Made by a program: the position numbers and the translations under genes. Shown here piece by piece: positions 22,386 through 34,282 of a stretch of DNA of 64,000 nt; positions within the stretch are counted from its first letter, which is position 1; the number at the start of each line of letters is the position of its first letter. The stretch is from Zizania palustris (lineage: Eukaryota; Streptophyta; Magnoliopsida; Poales; Poaceae). Location of the stretch: contig JAAALK010000082.1 of the NCBI GenBank assembly GCA_019279435.1, positions 15,591,116-15,655,115 on the forward strand, read 5' to 3'. The notes beneath the pieces were generated by a model that ran no database searches, was not told the origin of the DNA, and was given only the letters and a program-made list of their open reading frames with translations.

Positions 22386-23865
22386 ACTCGCTCACGCAAG
22401 TATATAATACCCATGGAGCTCATATGCACCTAATGCTTGGGCTGTGGAAGAGGCTTCGTCAACAGATCCGCCATGTTCAAATCCGTGCGCACCTTGAAAA
22501 TATTCACATCACCTCTCTCAATGATCTTACACATGTTCAAATCCATGTGCACCTTGCAAATCTTCACACCACTTCTCACAATGATCTCGCGGATCAGGTG
22601 ATATCGCCGAAGTAAATGTTTAGATTTCTGGTGCGATCTAGGCCCCTTGGCTTGCGCAATGACACCACTATTATCATAGTAGAGGTCCACTAGACTGGAC
22701 GCACTAGGAACAACACCCAGCTCAGAAAAAATTTCCTAATCCAAATGACCTCCTTCGCCACTTCTGAAGCAGCGATATACTCCAGCTTCCGTTATAGAAT
22801 CAGCCACCATCTCTTGGTTGGAACTCTTCCAACTTACTGCGCCTCTATTGAGGCAAAACACAAAACCAGATTGCGATCGAGAACCATCTTTATCGGTCTG
22901 AAAGCTAGCATCCGTGTAACCACTTACAATGATCTCTTCTTCACCACCGTAAACCAGGAACATTTCCTCAGTCCTTCTCAAGTACTTGAGGATACTCTTT
23001 ACTACAGCCCAGTGACTTTCACCCGGGTTCGATTGGTACGTAATCGTAACACTTAGAGCATATGACACGTATGGGCATGTACATAGCATGGCATACATGA
23101 TAGATCTAATTATAGAGGCATACGGGATCACACTCATCTTCTCTAGCTCATCAGGTGTCACATCACACTAAGTCTTACTAAGAGAAATACCATGTGACAT
23201 TAGCAGGAATCCCTTCTTAGAATTCTGCATTTTGAACCATTTCAAAACCTTGTCAATGTACATACTTTGGCTTAATCCAATTAACCGTTTTGAGCTATCT
23301 CTATAGATCTTTATGCCCAAAATGTATTCTGCCTCTCCAAGATCTTTCATCGAAAACTATTTTTCAGTGAAGTCTTGACAACATTCAACAAAGGAATGTC
23401 GTTTCCGATCAACAATATGTTATCCACATAGAGGACCAAAAACACAAGTGAGCTCCCACTAGACTTTTTGTGAACACAAGGCTCTTCTTCGTTCTTGATG
23501 AAGCCAAACCCTTTGACTACCTCATCAAAACGAAGATTCCAACCCCGAGAAGATTTCTTAAATCCATAAATGGAATTTGGCAACTTACAAACTTTCCCCG
23601 GACTATCAAGACCTTTAGGCTGTGTCATGTACACATCCTCACTTAGGTTTCAATTTAGGAAATACACCTTGACATCCATTTGCCATATCTCATAATCATA
23701 AAATGCGGCAATAGCTAGGATGATCCGAATAGACTTAAGCATAGCGATGGGCGAAAACGTTTCATCATAATCAACACCTTGAATCTGTCTGAAACATTTC
23801 GCTACCAATCGTGCCTTATAGATGTGAACATTTCCATCAACGTCTATCTTTTTTTTAATATCCAT
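22386..23865 (-). pseudogene. RT and RNase H of copia Y
   Basis: Read from 23865 leftward: RT boxes GVDYDETFSP and IWQMDVK, a stop after YFLN (23650), then DVYMTQPKGLD and the catalytic box, which reads YVDN instead of YVDD (Asn codon 23419-23421). A frameshift near 23350 precedes KDLGEAEYILGIK, then RT end and RNase H. A stop near 22735 and an in-frame 60-bp duplication (22473-22592) break RNase H. A GAG-to-TAG type stop at about 22430 truncates the tail. Non-functional. Confidence 0.88.
22473..22592 (-). repeat. 60-bp tandem duplication in Y RNase H
   Basis: Units 22473-22532 and 22533-22592 both begin ATGTTCAAATCC on the plus strand. X has a single unit here. The insertion adds exactly 20 codons, repeating the KVH-DLNM segment. 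Confidence 0.88.
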
Positions 23866-25061
23866 TTACCTCAATAGTTTTTATACCATCGGGTGGATCA
23901 ACCAAGTTCCAAACTTGATTAACATGCATGGACTCCAACTCGGATCTAATGGCTCCAAGACATTTCTCAGAGTCTGGTTCACTACTTCCGCATAGGTCTT
24001 GGGTTCGTCGTTGTCCAACAACAACACGTCGCGATGCCTAGTGGTCAAGAACATGTACCTCTATAGCGCATGGATTACTTTCCTAGACCTCCGTGGGGCT
24101 GGTGCATCCACAACAGGATCTGCAACAGCTTGAGCCTCCTGCTCTAGCTCAGTGGGATTTGGAACACTCTCCAGTGGCTCTCGAACCTCTTCGAGATGCA
24201 CAGTCCTCCCAATAACTCCTTTTGAGAGAAACTCTTTCTCAAGGAACACACCATTTCGAGCGACAAAAACTTTGCCCTACTCTCTATTATATAAATAGTA
24301 TCCTTTGGTTTCCCTAGGATACCCCACAAAGAAGCACTTGTCAGACTTAGGATTGAGCTTGTCAGACGTCATACATTTGACATACGCCTCACATCCCCAA
24401 TTCATTAGAAAAGACAAACTGGGATGCCTTGCAGACCACATCTCATATGGCGTCTTCTCCACCGACTTAGATTGAACTCTATTAATCGTGAATGCTACGG
24501 TTTCTAGAGCGTCACCCCAAAAGGACAATGGAAGATCAGTGTGACTCATCATGGACCGCACCATGTCCAACAAAGTGTGGTTTATCCACTCGGACACCCC
24601 ATTCCATTGAGGCGTGCCGAGTGGAGTCAGCTGTGGAACAATTCCACACTGCTTCAGATGATCACTAAACTCATGACTCAAATATTCACCCCCACGATCC
24701 GATCGTAGAAATTTAATTGTCTTACTCGTATGATTTTGTACCTCATTCTAGAACTCCTTGAACTTTTAGAAGGATTCCCACTTATGCTCATCAAGTAGAT
24801 ATAGCCATATCTACTAAAGTCATTGGTAAAAGTAATAAAGTATTGAAATCCTTTCCTAGCCGTGTGACTCATTGGACCACATACATCAATATGTACTATG
24901 GCCAATAGCTCACTTTCCTTCTCACTTTGTCCAGTGAAAGGCGTCTTTGTCATTTTGCCAAGTAAACAAGACTCACATGTGTCATATGATTCAAAATCAA
25001 ATGACTCCAAAAGTCCATCACTGTGGAGCTTCCGTACACGCTTCTCATTTATACGACCCAA
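23866..25061 (-). pseudogene. Integrase of copia Y and link to RT
   Basis: From 25061 leftward: GRINEKR finger region and CESCLLGKMTK, then HIDVCGPMSH (first Asp) and a frameshift near 24700. Next come RSDRGGEY (second Asp) and WNGVSEWINHTLLDM with the catalytic Glu; the usual RRN after SE is changed. The KCFFVGYPRETKGYY box ends in a stop at 24277. The low-complexity linker (24061-24249) and the start of RT follow with further stops. Confidence 0.85.
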
Positions 25062-26345
25062 ACGACAATGCTAGATGTAGGTGGGATTCAAATCATTGAG
25101 TCGTTGTTTCTTAATATTAATGTTATAAACGTGTGCATCATCAAGACTTAGGATATACAATCCATTCATTAATGGACAAACACCGTAAAGCATGCCATTC
25201 GAAAATATTGAACAACTTTTGTTCTTTATTACGAATTCAAAACCATCTTCCTCTAAACATGAAGAAGAGGTAATGTTTCTGCCTAAGGCGGGAATGAAAT
25301 AACAATTATTTTAATCCAAAACTAATCCTGACGTTACCGACAGTGAATAGACGGCGATGACCAACGCTGCAACCTTTGCACCATTCCCGACGCGGATATC
25401 CAGTTCACTACTTGCACACTTTCTTACTCTACTCAGCCCTTGCAACGATTTGCAAGTATGAATCATCGATCCAGTATCAAATACCAATGAATCATTTGGA
25501 CGAGTAGCAAGATTAATTTCAATAACATTAATACCTGAAGAGGAAGTGCTACTTCCCTTCTTGTTTTTTTGCTCTTCCAGGTACACCTTGCAGTTGCGCT
25601 TTCAATGCCCAAGCTTGTGGCAATGGTGGCACACGTCAGAGTTGGTAGGATCAGATCTAGACTTTCCAGTTGGTTTAGACTTTGCACTAGAGATCGCATC
25701 TGTAGTCTTAGCCTTCTTCCTCCTACTCTTTTTGCCCTCATTCTAAACCACCATCACATGGTTTGGAGCCATTCTGATAGTCTCCTCAGTAGATTTCAGC
25801 ATCACATGCAACTCAGCTAGTGTCTTCTCTAGTCCAACCATGTTGTAGTTCATGATGAACGACTCGAAGCTCAGTGGGAGCGACTGGAGAATAACATCAA
25901 TAGCGAGATACGTATCGAGTGGAGTGCCTAGTCTCTCTAGAGTCTCCACGCAACCAATCATCTTGATCACGTGAGGGCTCACTAGGCTTCCTTCAACCAG
26001 CCTACTACCAAACAAGCATTTAGACACATTGTATCTCTTTGCACTTGCTTGGTCCTGAAACATGCCCTTAAGCCCCATGATCATATCATAGGCATCACGA
26101 TCCTCATATTGTTTCTGAAACTGAGAGTACATGTAGGCAAGCATCAGGCAGTTGACATCCACAAAATCACTAGCATGCATCTCATAAGCACGTTTATCTG
26201 CTGCAGAAGCATCTTCTCCTGGTTCATCAGGGTGGGGTTCCTCTAGAACATAATCCTTTTTTCTCTTGCTTGAGAACAATTATCAAGTTTCGATACCAAT
26301 CCATGAAGTTCGTTCCAGACAATTTATCTCGTTCAATAATAAATC
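25062..26345 (-). pseudogene. Gag and protease of copia Y
   Basis: The gag frame from 26279 leftward encodes 178 residues of UBN2-type gag (FQDQASAKRYNV, LQSLPLSFESF). Upstream coding (NFMDWYRNL) is one frame off because an A run near 26255 has an extra base. The zinc knuckle reads CHHCHKLGH, then a stop in place of a residue, then KRNC. Protease keeps VFDTGSMIHTC (about 25480) and VGNGAKVAA, with a stop after SGLVLD (25311). The expected start codon is not preserved. Confidence 0.85.
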
Positions 26346-27582
26346 GCAAATTAAAAACTAGAGTGCTCTTAACAATAGACGTAGTAGTTTTCATGATCTA
26401 CAAAAGATTAAATGCGAGGTTTAGCACTATGCAATGTTTATCTTTTATCGAATAAAATATGTTCCACTATATAAACCAGTCACTTTCCCTCTCATGACTA
26501 ATAGTGGCACAAGATCCATGGTCACGCTATCTCCTAGTGAGCTTTGGCATCACTGCTAGAAGCTAGTTGACATAGGTAAGCAACTACTTGCTAATCACAT
26601 CGTATGTGACTCTTGTTGTTGGAGAAGCATCCAATGCTCGACCCCAACTCCTATGCTCCAAGACCCAAAACCGTTTTGATAGCCTTGTCAAGTGAACCAA
26701 CACTATGCGTGCAGAAGTTTGACTTCCACCCCAACTGGTCAAGATAAAAGATAGCACCCTGCTTTGGCAGACCCACTATCGATGAGCACGAACCTTGGTG
26801 GGTGCAACTATTGGGAAGAGCATCAACACTTAATTTTCTGAGGGAAAACTATTTTAGCATCGTAACGTCCCTAGCGCATACGAAACATGCAAGAATAGAA
26901 TAATAGGAACATAAGAAAGCATCGCAGGAAATCATATTAACTGTGACATAGCATGACCTTCTTCATATGGCGATCTGCATCTCCATGGCTCCCGTCTTCG
27001 AGTGCATGCTTCTAGCCTCCATGAAGAGTACTAGTCCATCTCACATAGGCTATACTAATTACATAGGCCGAAGCACCGCAGAAATGACATGCAAGCCGTA
27101 ATGAATTTTACATCAGCCTTGGGCTGTAAATAACCATGACACGCAGGCCATATTTGATTTACATTCATTGCATGCATCTCATACATCACATTTTAACCAA
27201 GGTCATGCCAGTCATGACATTCTCTGCAAAACAAAGTTAGGCGAGCAATCTACAAATGACTGGATTCTAGATCTGAAAAACACAAGTCAGCAAGCTCGGT
27301 TTTTCAAAATCGCGCCGGTCAGAACGTTCGATCTGGCATCGGAACTTCCGATCTGTCGTAAGTTCCAATCAATATCGGAATCCCGCATCGCAATAATTTT
27401 CTTCTGTATCGAATTATTATTCGATATCAGAACATCCGATCGGTATCGGAACTGCCGATCCGCCATCGGAACTTCCGATCACTTCGTAAGTTATGATCTT
27501 CCGTGGATAAAAACATATCTAATATGTTTTTCCTCCATGTATCTCCATACATGAGGGATCCAGATCGAAAACTACGCACGTA
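26346..27582 (-). other. 5' leader of copia Y
   Basis: About 1.2 kb between the PBS and gag without a supported gene. At 27300-27490, just inside the 5' LTR, it carries a second cluster of ATCGGAACTTCCGAT-like words resembling those in U3. Confidence 0.65.
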
Positions 27583-27595
27583 GGCTCTGATAACA
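27583..27595 (-). promoter_or_regulatory. Primer binding site of Y
   Basis: On the minus strand GTTATCAGAGCC follows the LTR end (CCCCAACA). It differs from the standard TGGTATCAGAGC by one base in the core. Confidence 0.75.
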
Positions 27596-27596
27596 C

Positions 27597-28349
27597 TGTT
27601 GGGGAATAGGGGAGCTATGCTAGCTGGGAAATTCAAAATTTCCACCATACGGCCCTAGGCTCATGCGCGTGTGAGATCATAGATCGGTACCTTCTAGCAC
27701 TTGACACACTAGGTGCAGTGAAAGAAGTGGTTGATGAAGCACGTCAAGCCTATCCTCGCTTTGTCCTGACCGTTCCTCACTGATCCGATCGATGAAGATG
27801 TCACCTTCCTCGTGGTGATAGCCACAAGCGTCGCTTATGGAGCAACGCCTCCACGGAGTCCACACATACAGGGATGGAGTTCCTCCCACGGCAGCGTGCT
27901 AGCACCGCATGTGAGAGACGGAAAATCCTCGATCTCAATGGTTGAGATCAAGAAAGGGAGGAGAGGACTCTTGGGTGGCTAGGTCTAATCTAGGCTTATC
28001 CCTAAATTAGTTACAACTAATACATATTCATAACAGATCCAATCTGATAGCCCACATTGGAACTTACGATCCTGGATCGGAACTTCCGACAAGCTATTTT
28101 TCTGGTCTCCAAATTCAGCACGACACACAACATATCCATTCTATTTTCACCCACCTCGGAACTTCTGATACCATATTAGAACTTCCGATCAGTACAAAAT
28201 TCCCCTATTTCGAATCGGAACTTCCGATACCATATCGGAACTTTTGAAGCAACAATTTTTGTCTGTATCGAGACCAGAAATTAACCAGAACTTCCGATAC
28301 TCACTATCAGAACTTCTGATCCATGGAATTTTCTTGGGCATATCCTTCA
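27597..28349 (-). repeat. Y 5' LTR (753 bp), TATA region deleted
   Basis: Same ends as the left LTR. It lacks 74 bp corresponding to 21031-21104, including the TATATAAGG box; the break at about 28000 has CCC/CCCTAAATT microhomology. A second 17-bp gap explains the remaining length difference. This is the promoter LTR in element orientation. Confidence 0.9.
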
Positions 28350-28354
28350 CTTTA
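28350..28354. repeat. Target site duplication of Y, right (CTTTA)
   Basis: Second copy of CTTTA, directly after the LTR end CCTTCA; X's RT resumes here. Confidence 0.92.
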
Positions 28355-29552
28355 TGCCCAGAATGTATGCTGCCTCTCTAAGATCTTTCATCGAAAAACT
28401 ATTTTTCAATGAAGTCTTGACGACATTCAAGAGAGGAATGTCATTTCCGATCGACAATATGTCATCCACATACAAGACTAGAAATACAAGTGAGCTCCCA
28501 CTAGCCTTCTTGTAAACACAAGGCTCTTGTTTGTTCTTGATGAATCCAAACCCTTTGACTACCTCATCAAAGCGAATATTCCAACTCTGATAAGATTGCT
28601 TCAATCCATAAATAGACTTCTGTAACTTGCAAACTTTCCCAGCATTTCCCGGACCATCAAGACCTTCAAGTTGTGTCATGTACACATCCTCACTTAGGCT
28701 TCCATTCAGGAAAGCCGTCTTGACATCCATTTGCCATATTTCATAATCATAAAATGTGTCAATAGCTAGGATGATTTGAATATACTTTAGCATAGCGACA
28801 AGCAAAAACATTTCATCATAATTAACACCTTGAATCTGTCTTAAACTTTTCGTCACAGATCATTCCTTATAGATGTAAACATTTCCATCAACGTCTATCT
28901 TTTTCTTGACTATCCATTTGCACTCAATAGTTTTTAATCCATCGGGTGGATCAACTAAGTTCCAAACTTGGTTTTTTTTGCACGGACTCCAACTCGGATC
29001 CAATGACTCCAAGACATTTCTTAGAGTCTGGTCCCATCACTGCTTCCACATAGGTCTTAGGCTCATCGTTGCCAAACAACAATATGTCACGATGCCTAGT
29101 GGTCAAGAACATATACCTCTTTAGCGCATGGACTACTCTCCAAGACCTTCGTGGGGATGGTGCATGTACAACAGGCTCCGCAACACTTTGCTCATCTTGT
29201 TGTTGTTCAGTGGGATCTAGAACATTTTCCAGTGGCTCTCGAACCTGTTCGAGATGTACCGACATCCCACTAACTTCTTTTGAGAGAAACTCTTTCTCAA
29301 GGAATACACCATTCCGAGCGACAAACACTTTGTCGTCTTCTCTATTATAGAACTAGTATCCTTTGGTTTCCCTAGGATACCCTACAAATAAGCACTTGTC
29401 AGACTTAGCACTAAGCTTGTCAGATGTCATACATTTAACATACGCCTCACATCCCCAAATCTTTAGAAAAGACAAACTGGGGCACCTCCCAGACCACATC
29501 TCATATGATGTCTTCTCTACTGACTTAGATGGAACTCTATTAATTGTGAAAG
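28355..29552 (-). pseudogene. RT start and integrase end of copia X
   Basis: RT N-terminal half (28347-28856) keeps YGLKQS and the catalytic box LYVDDIL, unlike Y. The linker and integrase C-terminal region (28951-29328) match Y closely (VFLEKEFLSKE, LTTRHRDILL). A stop separates the two blocks, and others lie near 29350. Integrase is broken at 29552 by the solo LTR. Confidence 0.87.
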
Positions 29553-29557
29553 TTGCG
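29553..29557. repeat. Target site duplication of solo LTR, left (TTGCG)
   Basis: TTGCG directly before TGTTGGCG; repeated at 30053-30057. Confidence 0.9.
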
Positions 29558-30052
29558 TGTTGGCGTAAAAGATTACGCTAACAGGTTTCTGTAGAATAGA
29601 AACTAACAAACGAAGTGTTTGCGAAGAGAACTGTTCTAAGCCTCCGAAAGGATAACAACTTAGAATAGTTTGAATGTGTGTATTGAATAACTTGTATTCG
29701 GTCCCTATTACAGGGTGAAACGGGGGGTATTTATAGGCCCAAATATTAAGGAAAAGACCTATTTACCCCTCTATTACAACCGACATAGTGGAAACTATCC
29801 GACTCTCTTAATAGGGCTAAAATGATAAAAGACTAATCTAATGAGAAAGAAGATAAGTCTTCCATCTTAGCTGGCAGAAAAGATCTTGAAAAGCCTTAGT
29901 TCGAAGATGTACTCCGAACCAATGCCTATCTTCGTACTTCGAGCTTGACTCCGGGTATCTTCGAAGATGAACTTCAGGGAACCTTCGAATCCGCTATCTG
30001 TCTTTATGCTGTTTCGGCAATAACCCCGAAGATGAGATATTTTCCCCCAACA
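29558..30052 (-). repeat. Solo LTR (495 bp) inside X
   Basis: TGTTGGCG...CCCCCAACA with TG/CA ends and a perfect 5-bp duplication TTGCG, lying inside X's integrase. It contains no internal element sequence. A TATA box on the minus strand (CTATAAATA, 29728-29736) sets the orientation. It is rich in CTTCGAAG words. Solo LTRs arise by recombination between the two LTRs of an inserted element. Confidence 0.88.
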
Positions 30053-30057
30053 TTGCG
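30053..30057. repeat. Target site duplication of solo LTR, right (TTGCG)
   Basis: Second TTGCG, after which X's integrase sequence resumes. Confidence 0.9.
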
Positions 30058-31015
30058 GTTTTTAGAGTGTGACCCCAAAAGGATAATGGAAGATCAGTGT
30101 GACTCGTCATGGACCGCACCATGTCCAACAAAGTGTGTTTTCTCCGCTCGGACAACCCATTCCATTAAGGTGCGTCGAGTGGAGTCAGCTGTGGAACAAT
30201 TCCACCTTGCTTCAGATGATCACTAAACTCATGGCTCAAATATTTACCCCATGACCCGATCATAGAAATTTAATTGTCTTGCCCGTATGATTTTGCACCT
30301 CATTCTGGAACTCCTTGAACTTTTCGAAGGATTACCACATATGTCTCATCAAGTAGACATATCCATATCTACTAAAGTCGTCGGTAAAAGTGATAAAGTA
30401 CTGAAAGTTCACTCGCCCTCTCACTCTTTCCAGTGAAAGGTGTCTTTGTCATTTTGCCAAGTAAGAAAGACTCACATGTGTCATATGATTCAAAATCAAA
30501 TGACTCCAAAAGTCCATCACTATGGAGCTTCTGCACGCGCTTCTCATTTATATGACCTAAACGACAATGCCATAGGTAGGTAGGATTTATATCATTAAAT
30601 CGTTGTTTCTTTGTACTAATGTTATAAACGCGTGCATCGTCAATACTTAGAATATACAATCCATTCACTAATGGACAAACACCATAGAGCATGCCATTCA
30701 AAAATATTGAACAACTCTTGTTCTTTATTACGAATTCAAAACCATCTTCCTCTAAACATGTAGAAGAGATAATGTGTCTGCCTAAGGCAGGAATGAAATA
30801 ACAATTATTTAACTCCAAAACTAGTCCTGACGGTAGTGACATTGAATAAACGCCGACATCCAACACTGTAACCTTTGCGCCATTCCCGACGCGGGTATCC
30901 AGCTCGCCACTTGCACAATTGCATACTCTACTCAACCCCTGCAATGATTATCAAGTATGAATCATCGATCCGGTATCAAATACACATGAATCATTTGGAC
31001 AAGTAGCAAGATTAA
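30058..31015 (-). pseudogene. Integrase start and protease of copia X
   Basis: The open stretch 30372-30944 holds protease C-part, LWHCRLGHINEKR and CESFLLGKMTK. Compared with Y, about 66 bases are missing near 30406, removing the HIDVCGPMSH segment with integrase's first catalytic Asp. Downstream integrase (30060-30400) has small indels and stops. Similarity to Y ends at about 31015 inside the protease, where element Z begins, so gag and 5' LTR are gone. Confidence 0.85.
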
Positions 31016-31149
31016 CTAATCTGGGCTCTATTCGAATGGTCGATAAACTTCCCTCAATTTATCCGTTCAGCCTTTTCCTTGGTCCTCTGAAGTAATCTTT
31101 AGTCCGCTCCTCTTCCGTCGGGGGATTTTTCTCTCTTTGGTGTCATCTT

Positions 31150-31907
31150 TTATAGGACAAGCCTAGGTAGTTCTTTGATGATTGGCTTGATATCATCATC
31201 TGATGCTTTGAGAAAATTGTCGTCCCAAGCTTCTCCCGATAAACAGAAGACTCCTTCTGCTTCCCATACCAATAAATCGGTTGTAGCTATGTTAACTGAT
31301 TTGTCGGCGGGAACTATTTCCACCTGATCGCCAACCAACTGTATGAGGTTCTAATGCATTATCGAGGGGACGCAACAGTTTGCGTGTATCCAATCACGTC
31401 CAAATAACAAGTTGTAGGATCATTTCCCCCCTATCACAAAGAATGTGGTCGACATTGTCTTGCTTCCAACTGTCAGCTCTGCGGTTAGTAATCCCATTGT
31501 GTCTAACGAGTTGCTGCCTAAATCCCTTAAAACCATGTTAGTCCTGATGAGGTCTTTTGGTGTCTTCCCAAGCTTGCGGAAGGTGGCATAAGGCATCAAA
31601 TTGACAGCCGCCCCTCTATCTATCATCATCGTGTTCCGTTAACCAACCCCTTGATTTAGAGAGGTCTTAGGTGCCGATGCTCAAGATCTTCTGGCTTATC
31701 AAAGATTGCTGGCTCAGGAACCAACATCAACTGAGCCATTGTATCGACGAGATCCACATCATCTTCATGGGCTACCTGATACTCTACAAGGAGGAATAAA
31801 ACTATGTTTACCTCCGCACCTTTCTTTTCGTCGTCCTGATCGGTCTTGTCCTTCAGTCGCCATTCACTCTTGATCTTGCGTGGCCGATCGGCTTCCTCGT
31901 TGTGCAC
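31150..31907 (-). pseudogene. Protease region of Z
   Basis: The upstream linker (31907 leftward) ends LEHRHLRPL then a stop. A frame change near 31640 leads to the protease core MMIDRGAAVNLMPYATF, where Tat proteases usually read DGGA; the Gly is replaced by Arg. ELTVGSKTMSTTFFV follows, a stop, then GDQVEIVPADKSVN. Retroviral-type aspartic protease would cleave the polyprotein; this copy is broken. Confidence 0.82.
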
Positions 31908-32179
31908 CTATGTATTCCCTTCTCTCTGCACCCTTCTTTTCTGGCTCATCGTGAAGATCCCGGGAGGACACCACCATAGCCTCCTGGGTATACTTCTGTC
32001 GTCATCGACCATTTGGCTGATTACTTCGGGATTGACGGGACCGATTCTTTCCAGCGCTGGTACCCTTAGAGACTATAACCTTTGGTGCACAGTCTCCTGA
32101 TCATGCTGCCCGGGCTTGATGTTGCGTGGTCGATGACTGCTTTGCGTCCTACCTTGAGTCCTGCATTCTGGGTAGTCAT

Positions 32180-34237
32180 CTATGGATGGTAGGCGCAACC
32201 ATTCGTTCTAGCAAAGCCTGAAGAGCTCATAGTTCCAATGAGGGTTGAAACGCGAGTAGCTTCGGCTATCTTCACTGTTCTCCCTCTCTTCTGACCTCCT
32301 CTGGAACTTCCTAATGAGGCCCAATGAGGTGACTTTGCTACCGATTCATCTTCCTCCCCTTGCATGCTGATCACCACCGTAATGCGCATGCACTATGTTG
32401 ACTAGGAACAGGTGTCCGTCGATGTTCATGGGATTCTTCCCGTTGTCGAACTTGATTCGGCCTTGTTCCACAACTGATTGGATTTGTTGCCTGAACCCTT
32501 TGCACTCATTAGTATTGTGCGATGGGGAGTTTTTCCATTTGTAGTACTTTCTTTTCTTCAGCTCCTCGGTAGGCGGTATTACGTGGCCAGACGATAGGTG
32601 GATATGTTTTTCTTTAAGCAATAGGTCAAATATTTTGTCGGCCTTGTTGACGTCGAAGTCGTATTTCTCTTTCTTTTTGGTCGGCTTCACCCATAGGCAA
32701 GCAACCCGCTTCTTGTTGTTAGACCACTCGACCATACTGACCTCTGTATCTGAATCGCTGCTCTCATCGGAGTATGACTGGTATATCTGGGCGTATGCCA
32801 CTTTCTTCTAATACCTATCCCTCTTGACTTCTTGGAATCGACTCTCATGTGCTGATACCCTTTGTAGCAGTTGCGAAAGGCTCTCAAACTTGTGCGATTA
32901 AAACCTCTCCTTAATTGGGTTCAGGAGTCCTTGAAAGGCCAATTCCGCCAACTGACTATCATCGAGGCTCGGACTGTAGGATCTGCTTCGTACATCCTGG
33001 AACCTATGTACATAATATTTTATGCACTCATCCATTCTTTGTTTGACAGATGTCAAGTCGGTAAGCTTCATCTCTTGGATGCCGGCGAAGAAATACTTGT
33101 GAAATTTCTTATCTAAGTCAGCCCATCTTCGGATGGAGTCCACCGGCAGTGAAGAGAACCACGCAAAGGCCGATCCCGATAGGGAGAGCACGAAGAATAA
33201 TACCCTCAGTGCTTCGTTGGCTGATGCCTCTCTGCACTAGGTGAGGAAATAACTGATATGCTCGATCGTGGAGATCGAGTCTTGTCCCGAAAACTTGGTG
33301 AAATCGGGTACCTTGTATAATCCTGGGAATAGTACTCGACCGAACCATTCTAGATATGGCCGCTGATACATGTATATCTGTTCTTTGGGCTTCAGCCCAA
33401 AATGATCTCTAATGACCTCCATGATCTGATTCACCTAGTCGTCTTCTTAGTGCCCGACGTTAGATATTGGCCAAGCGTTGGGGACTGTTTATACTGTTCT
33501 TGCCAAACAACGTTGTTCCCGTGCTACCCCTCATCACTATAGGGCTGTGCCTCATAGTACGCCGTCCGATGATACCCAGGAGGGATGCCATCGGGTGTCC
33601 CCCTTAGCGGCACGAGATTCGGCAGTGTGTTTCTTGCAATACCATATGTCACTGGTGACACCCCATGTCTTGGTAGTCTTTTGTTGAACGTTGGGAACAA
33701 CGCCGATGCATTCCTCTCGATGCCATATGGTGCGCTCTGTGGAGGGCCCTATGTAGGGCCTACCGGATGATCCATATTGTTGGCTTCGTGACTATGCGAG
33801 GTGCCTAGCTGCTCTAGCCTCATCAGCCCTAGCGGCTGTAGTGTCGATCGAGTGTGCAGCTGTTTTGTCGGATCATTGGGGAGGTACGTTGGGCCTAGCA
33901 ATGATCTAGAGGCCACAGTGCCCACAATAGCTTTCTTGATCATCCCTTCCAGAGTATTGACCAATGCCCTGGATTGGTTGGCCAACAAATGCCGAATCGC
34001 CTAGTCGATGATCTCTAGGAGGTTATCCTGAGGATTCTCCACTGGCTGGCCACCTTATATGGCCAACACTAGTCTTGGCAAAAAAATCTTCTTTATGGGA
34101 CCCGTACGATTCAAGCCATAAGCCTGTAGGCTTGACTTCTATAACTCCACATGTCGTTGCACCTCCAATATTTGCTCTTCAGTCAGGGCTTCCATAGTGA
34201 TCGAGATGACGTTGTCGTCATTGATCTCGCTCGCCAT
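32180..34237 (-). pseudogene. Gag of Z
   Basis: ATG at 34237 lies just inside the PBS. The translation includes EALTEEQILEVQRHVE, a retrotransposon gag core (WFSSLPVDSIRRWADL, FHKYFF, TSVKQRMDECIKYYVHRF) and the Tat gag tail YDFDVNKADKIFDLLL with SHNTNECKGFRQQI. Stops lie near 34134, 34057, 34001 and 33747, with a frame change near 33560 and more stops at 33427, 33235 and 32880. Gag would build the particle; it is not translatable here. Confidence 0.82.
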
Positions 34238-34259
34238 GGCTGGCTTGTCGGAGATGAGT

Positions 34260-34282
34260 CCCACTGGGCATGCCAAAAAGCG
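34260..34282 (-). promoter_or_regulatory. PBS-like stretch of Z
   Basis: On the minus strand TGGCATGCCCAGTGGG lies 7 bases inside the LTR end. Position fits a primer binding site; the tRNA is not assigned. Confidence 0.55.

Larger units (their letters stand above)
20626..28349 (-). mobile_element. Full-length Ty1/copia element Y inserted in X
   Basis: Minus-strand element with both LTRs (20626-21469 and 27597-28349), perfect 5-bp target duplication CTTTA, PBS, gag, protease, integrase, RT and RNase H. It belongs to the same family as its host X, so this is a self-nesting event. LTR lengths differ by 91 bp. Coding regions carry several frameshifts and stops and a mutated RT catalytic box, so it is not autonomous now. 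Confidence 0.93.
19370..31015 (-). mobile_element. Older Ty1/copia element X, in three pieces
   Basis: Minus-strand copia remnant in pieces 19370-20625, 28350-29557 and 30053-31015, interrupted by element Y and by a solo LTR. Joined in register the pieces read protease, integrase, RT and RNase H of the same family as Y. X lacks gag and its 5' LTR on the right, where it meets element Z, and its 3' LTR on the left, where it meets copia A. Lineage resembles BARE-1/Angela-type copia by the DTGSMIHTC- and WHCRLGHINEKR-like motifs, but this is tentative. Confidence 0.85.
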
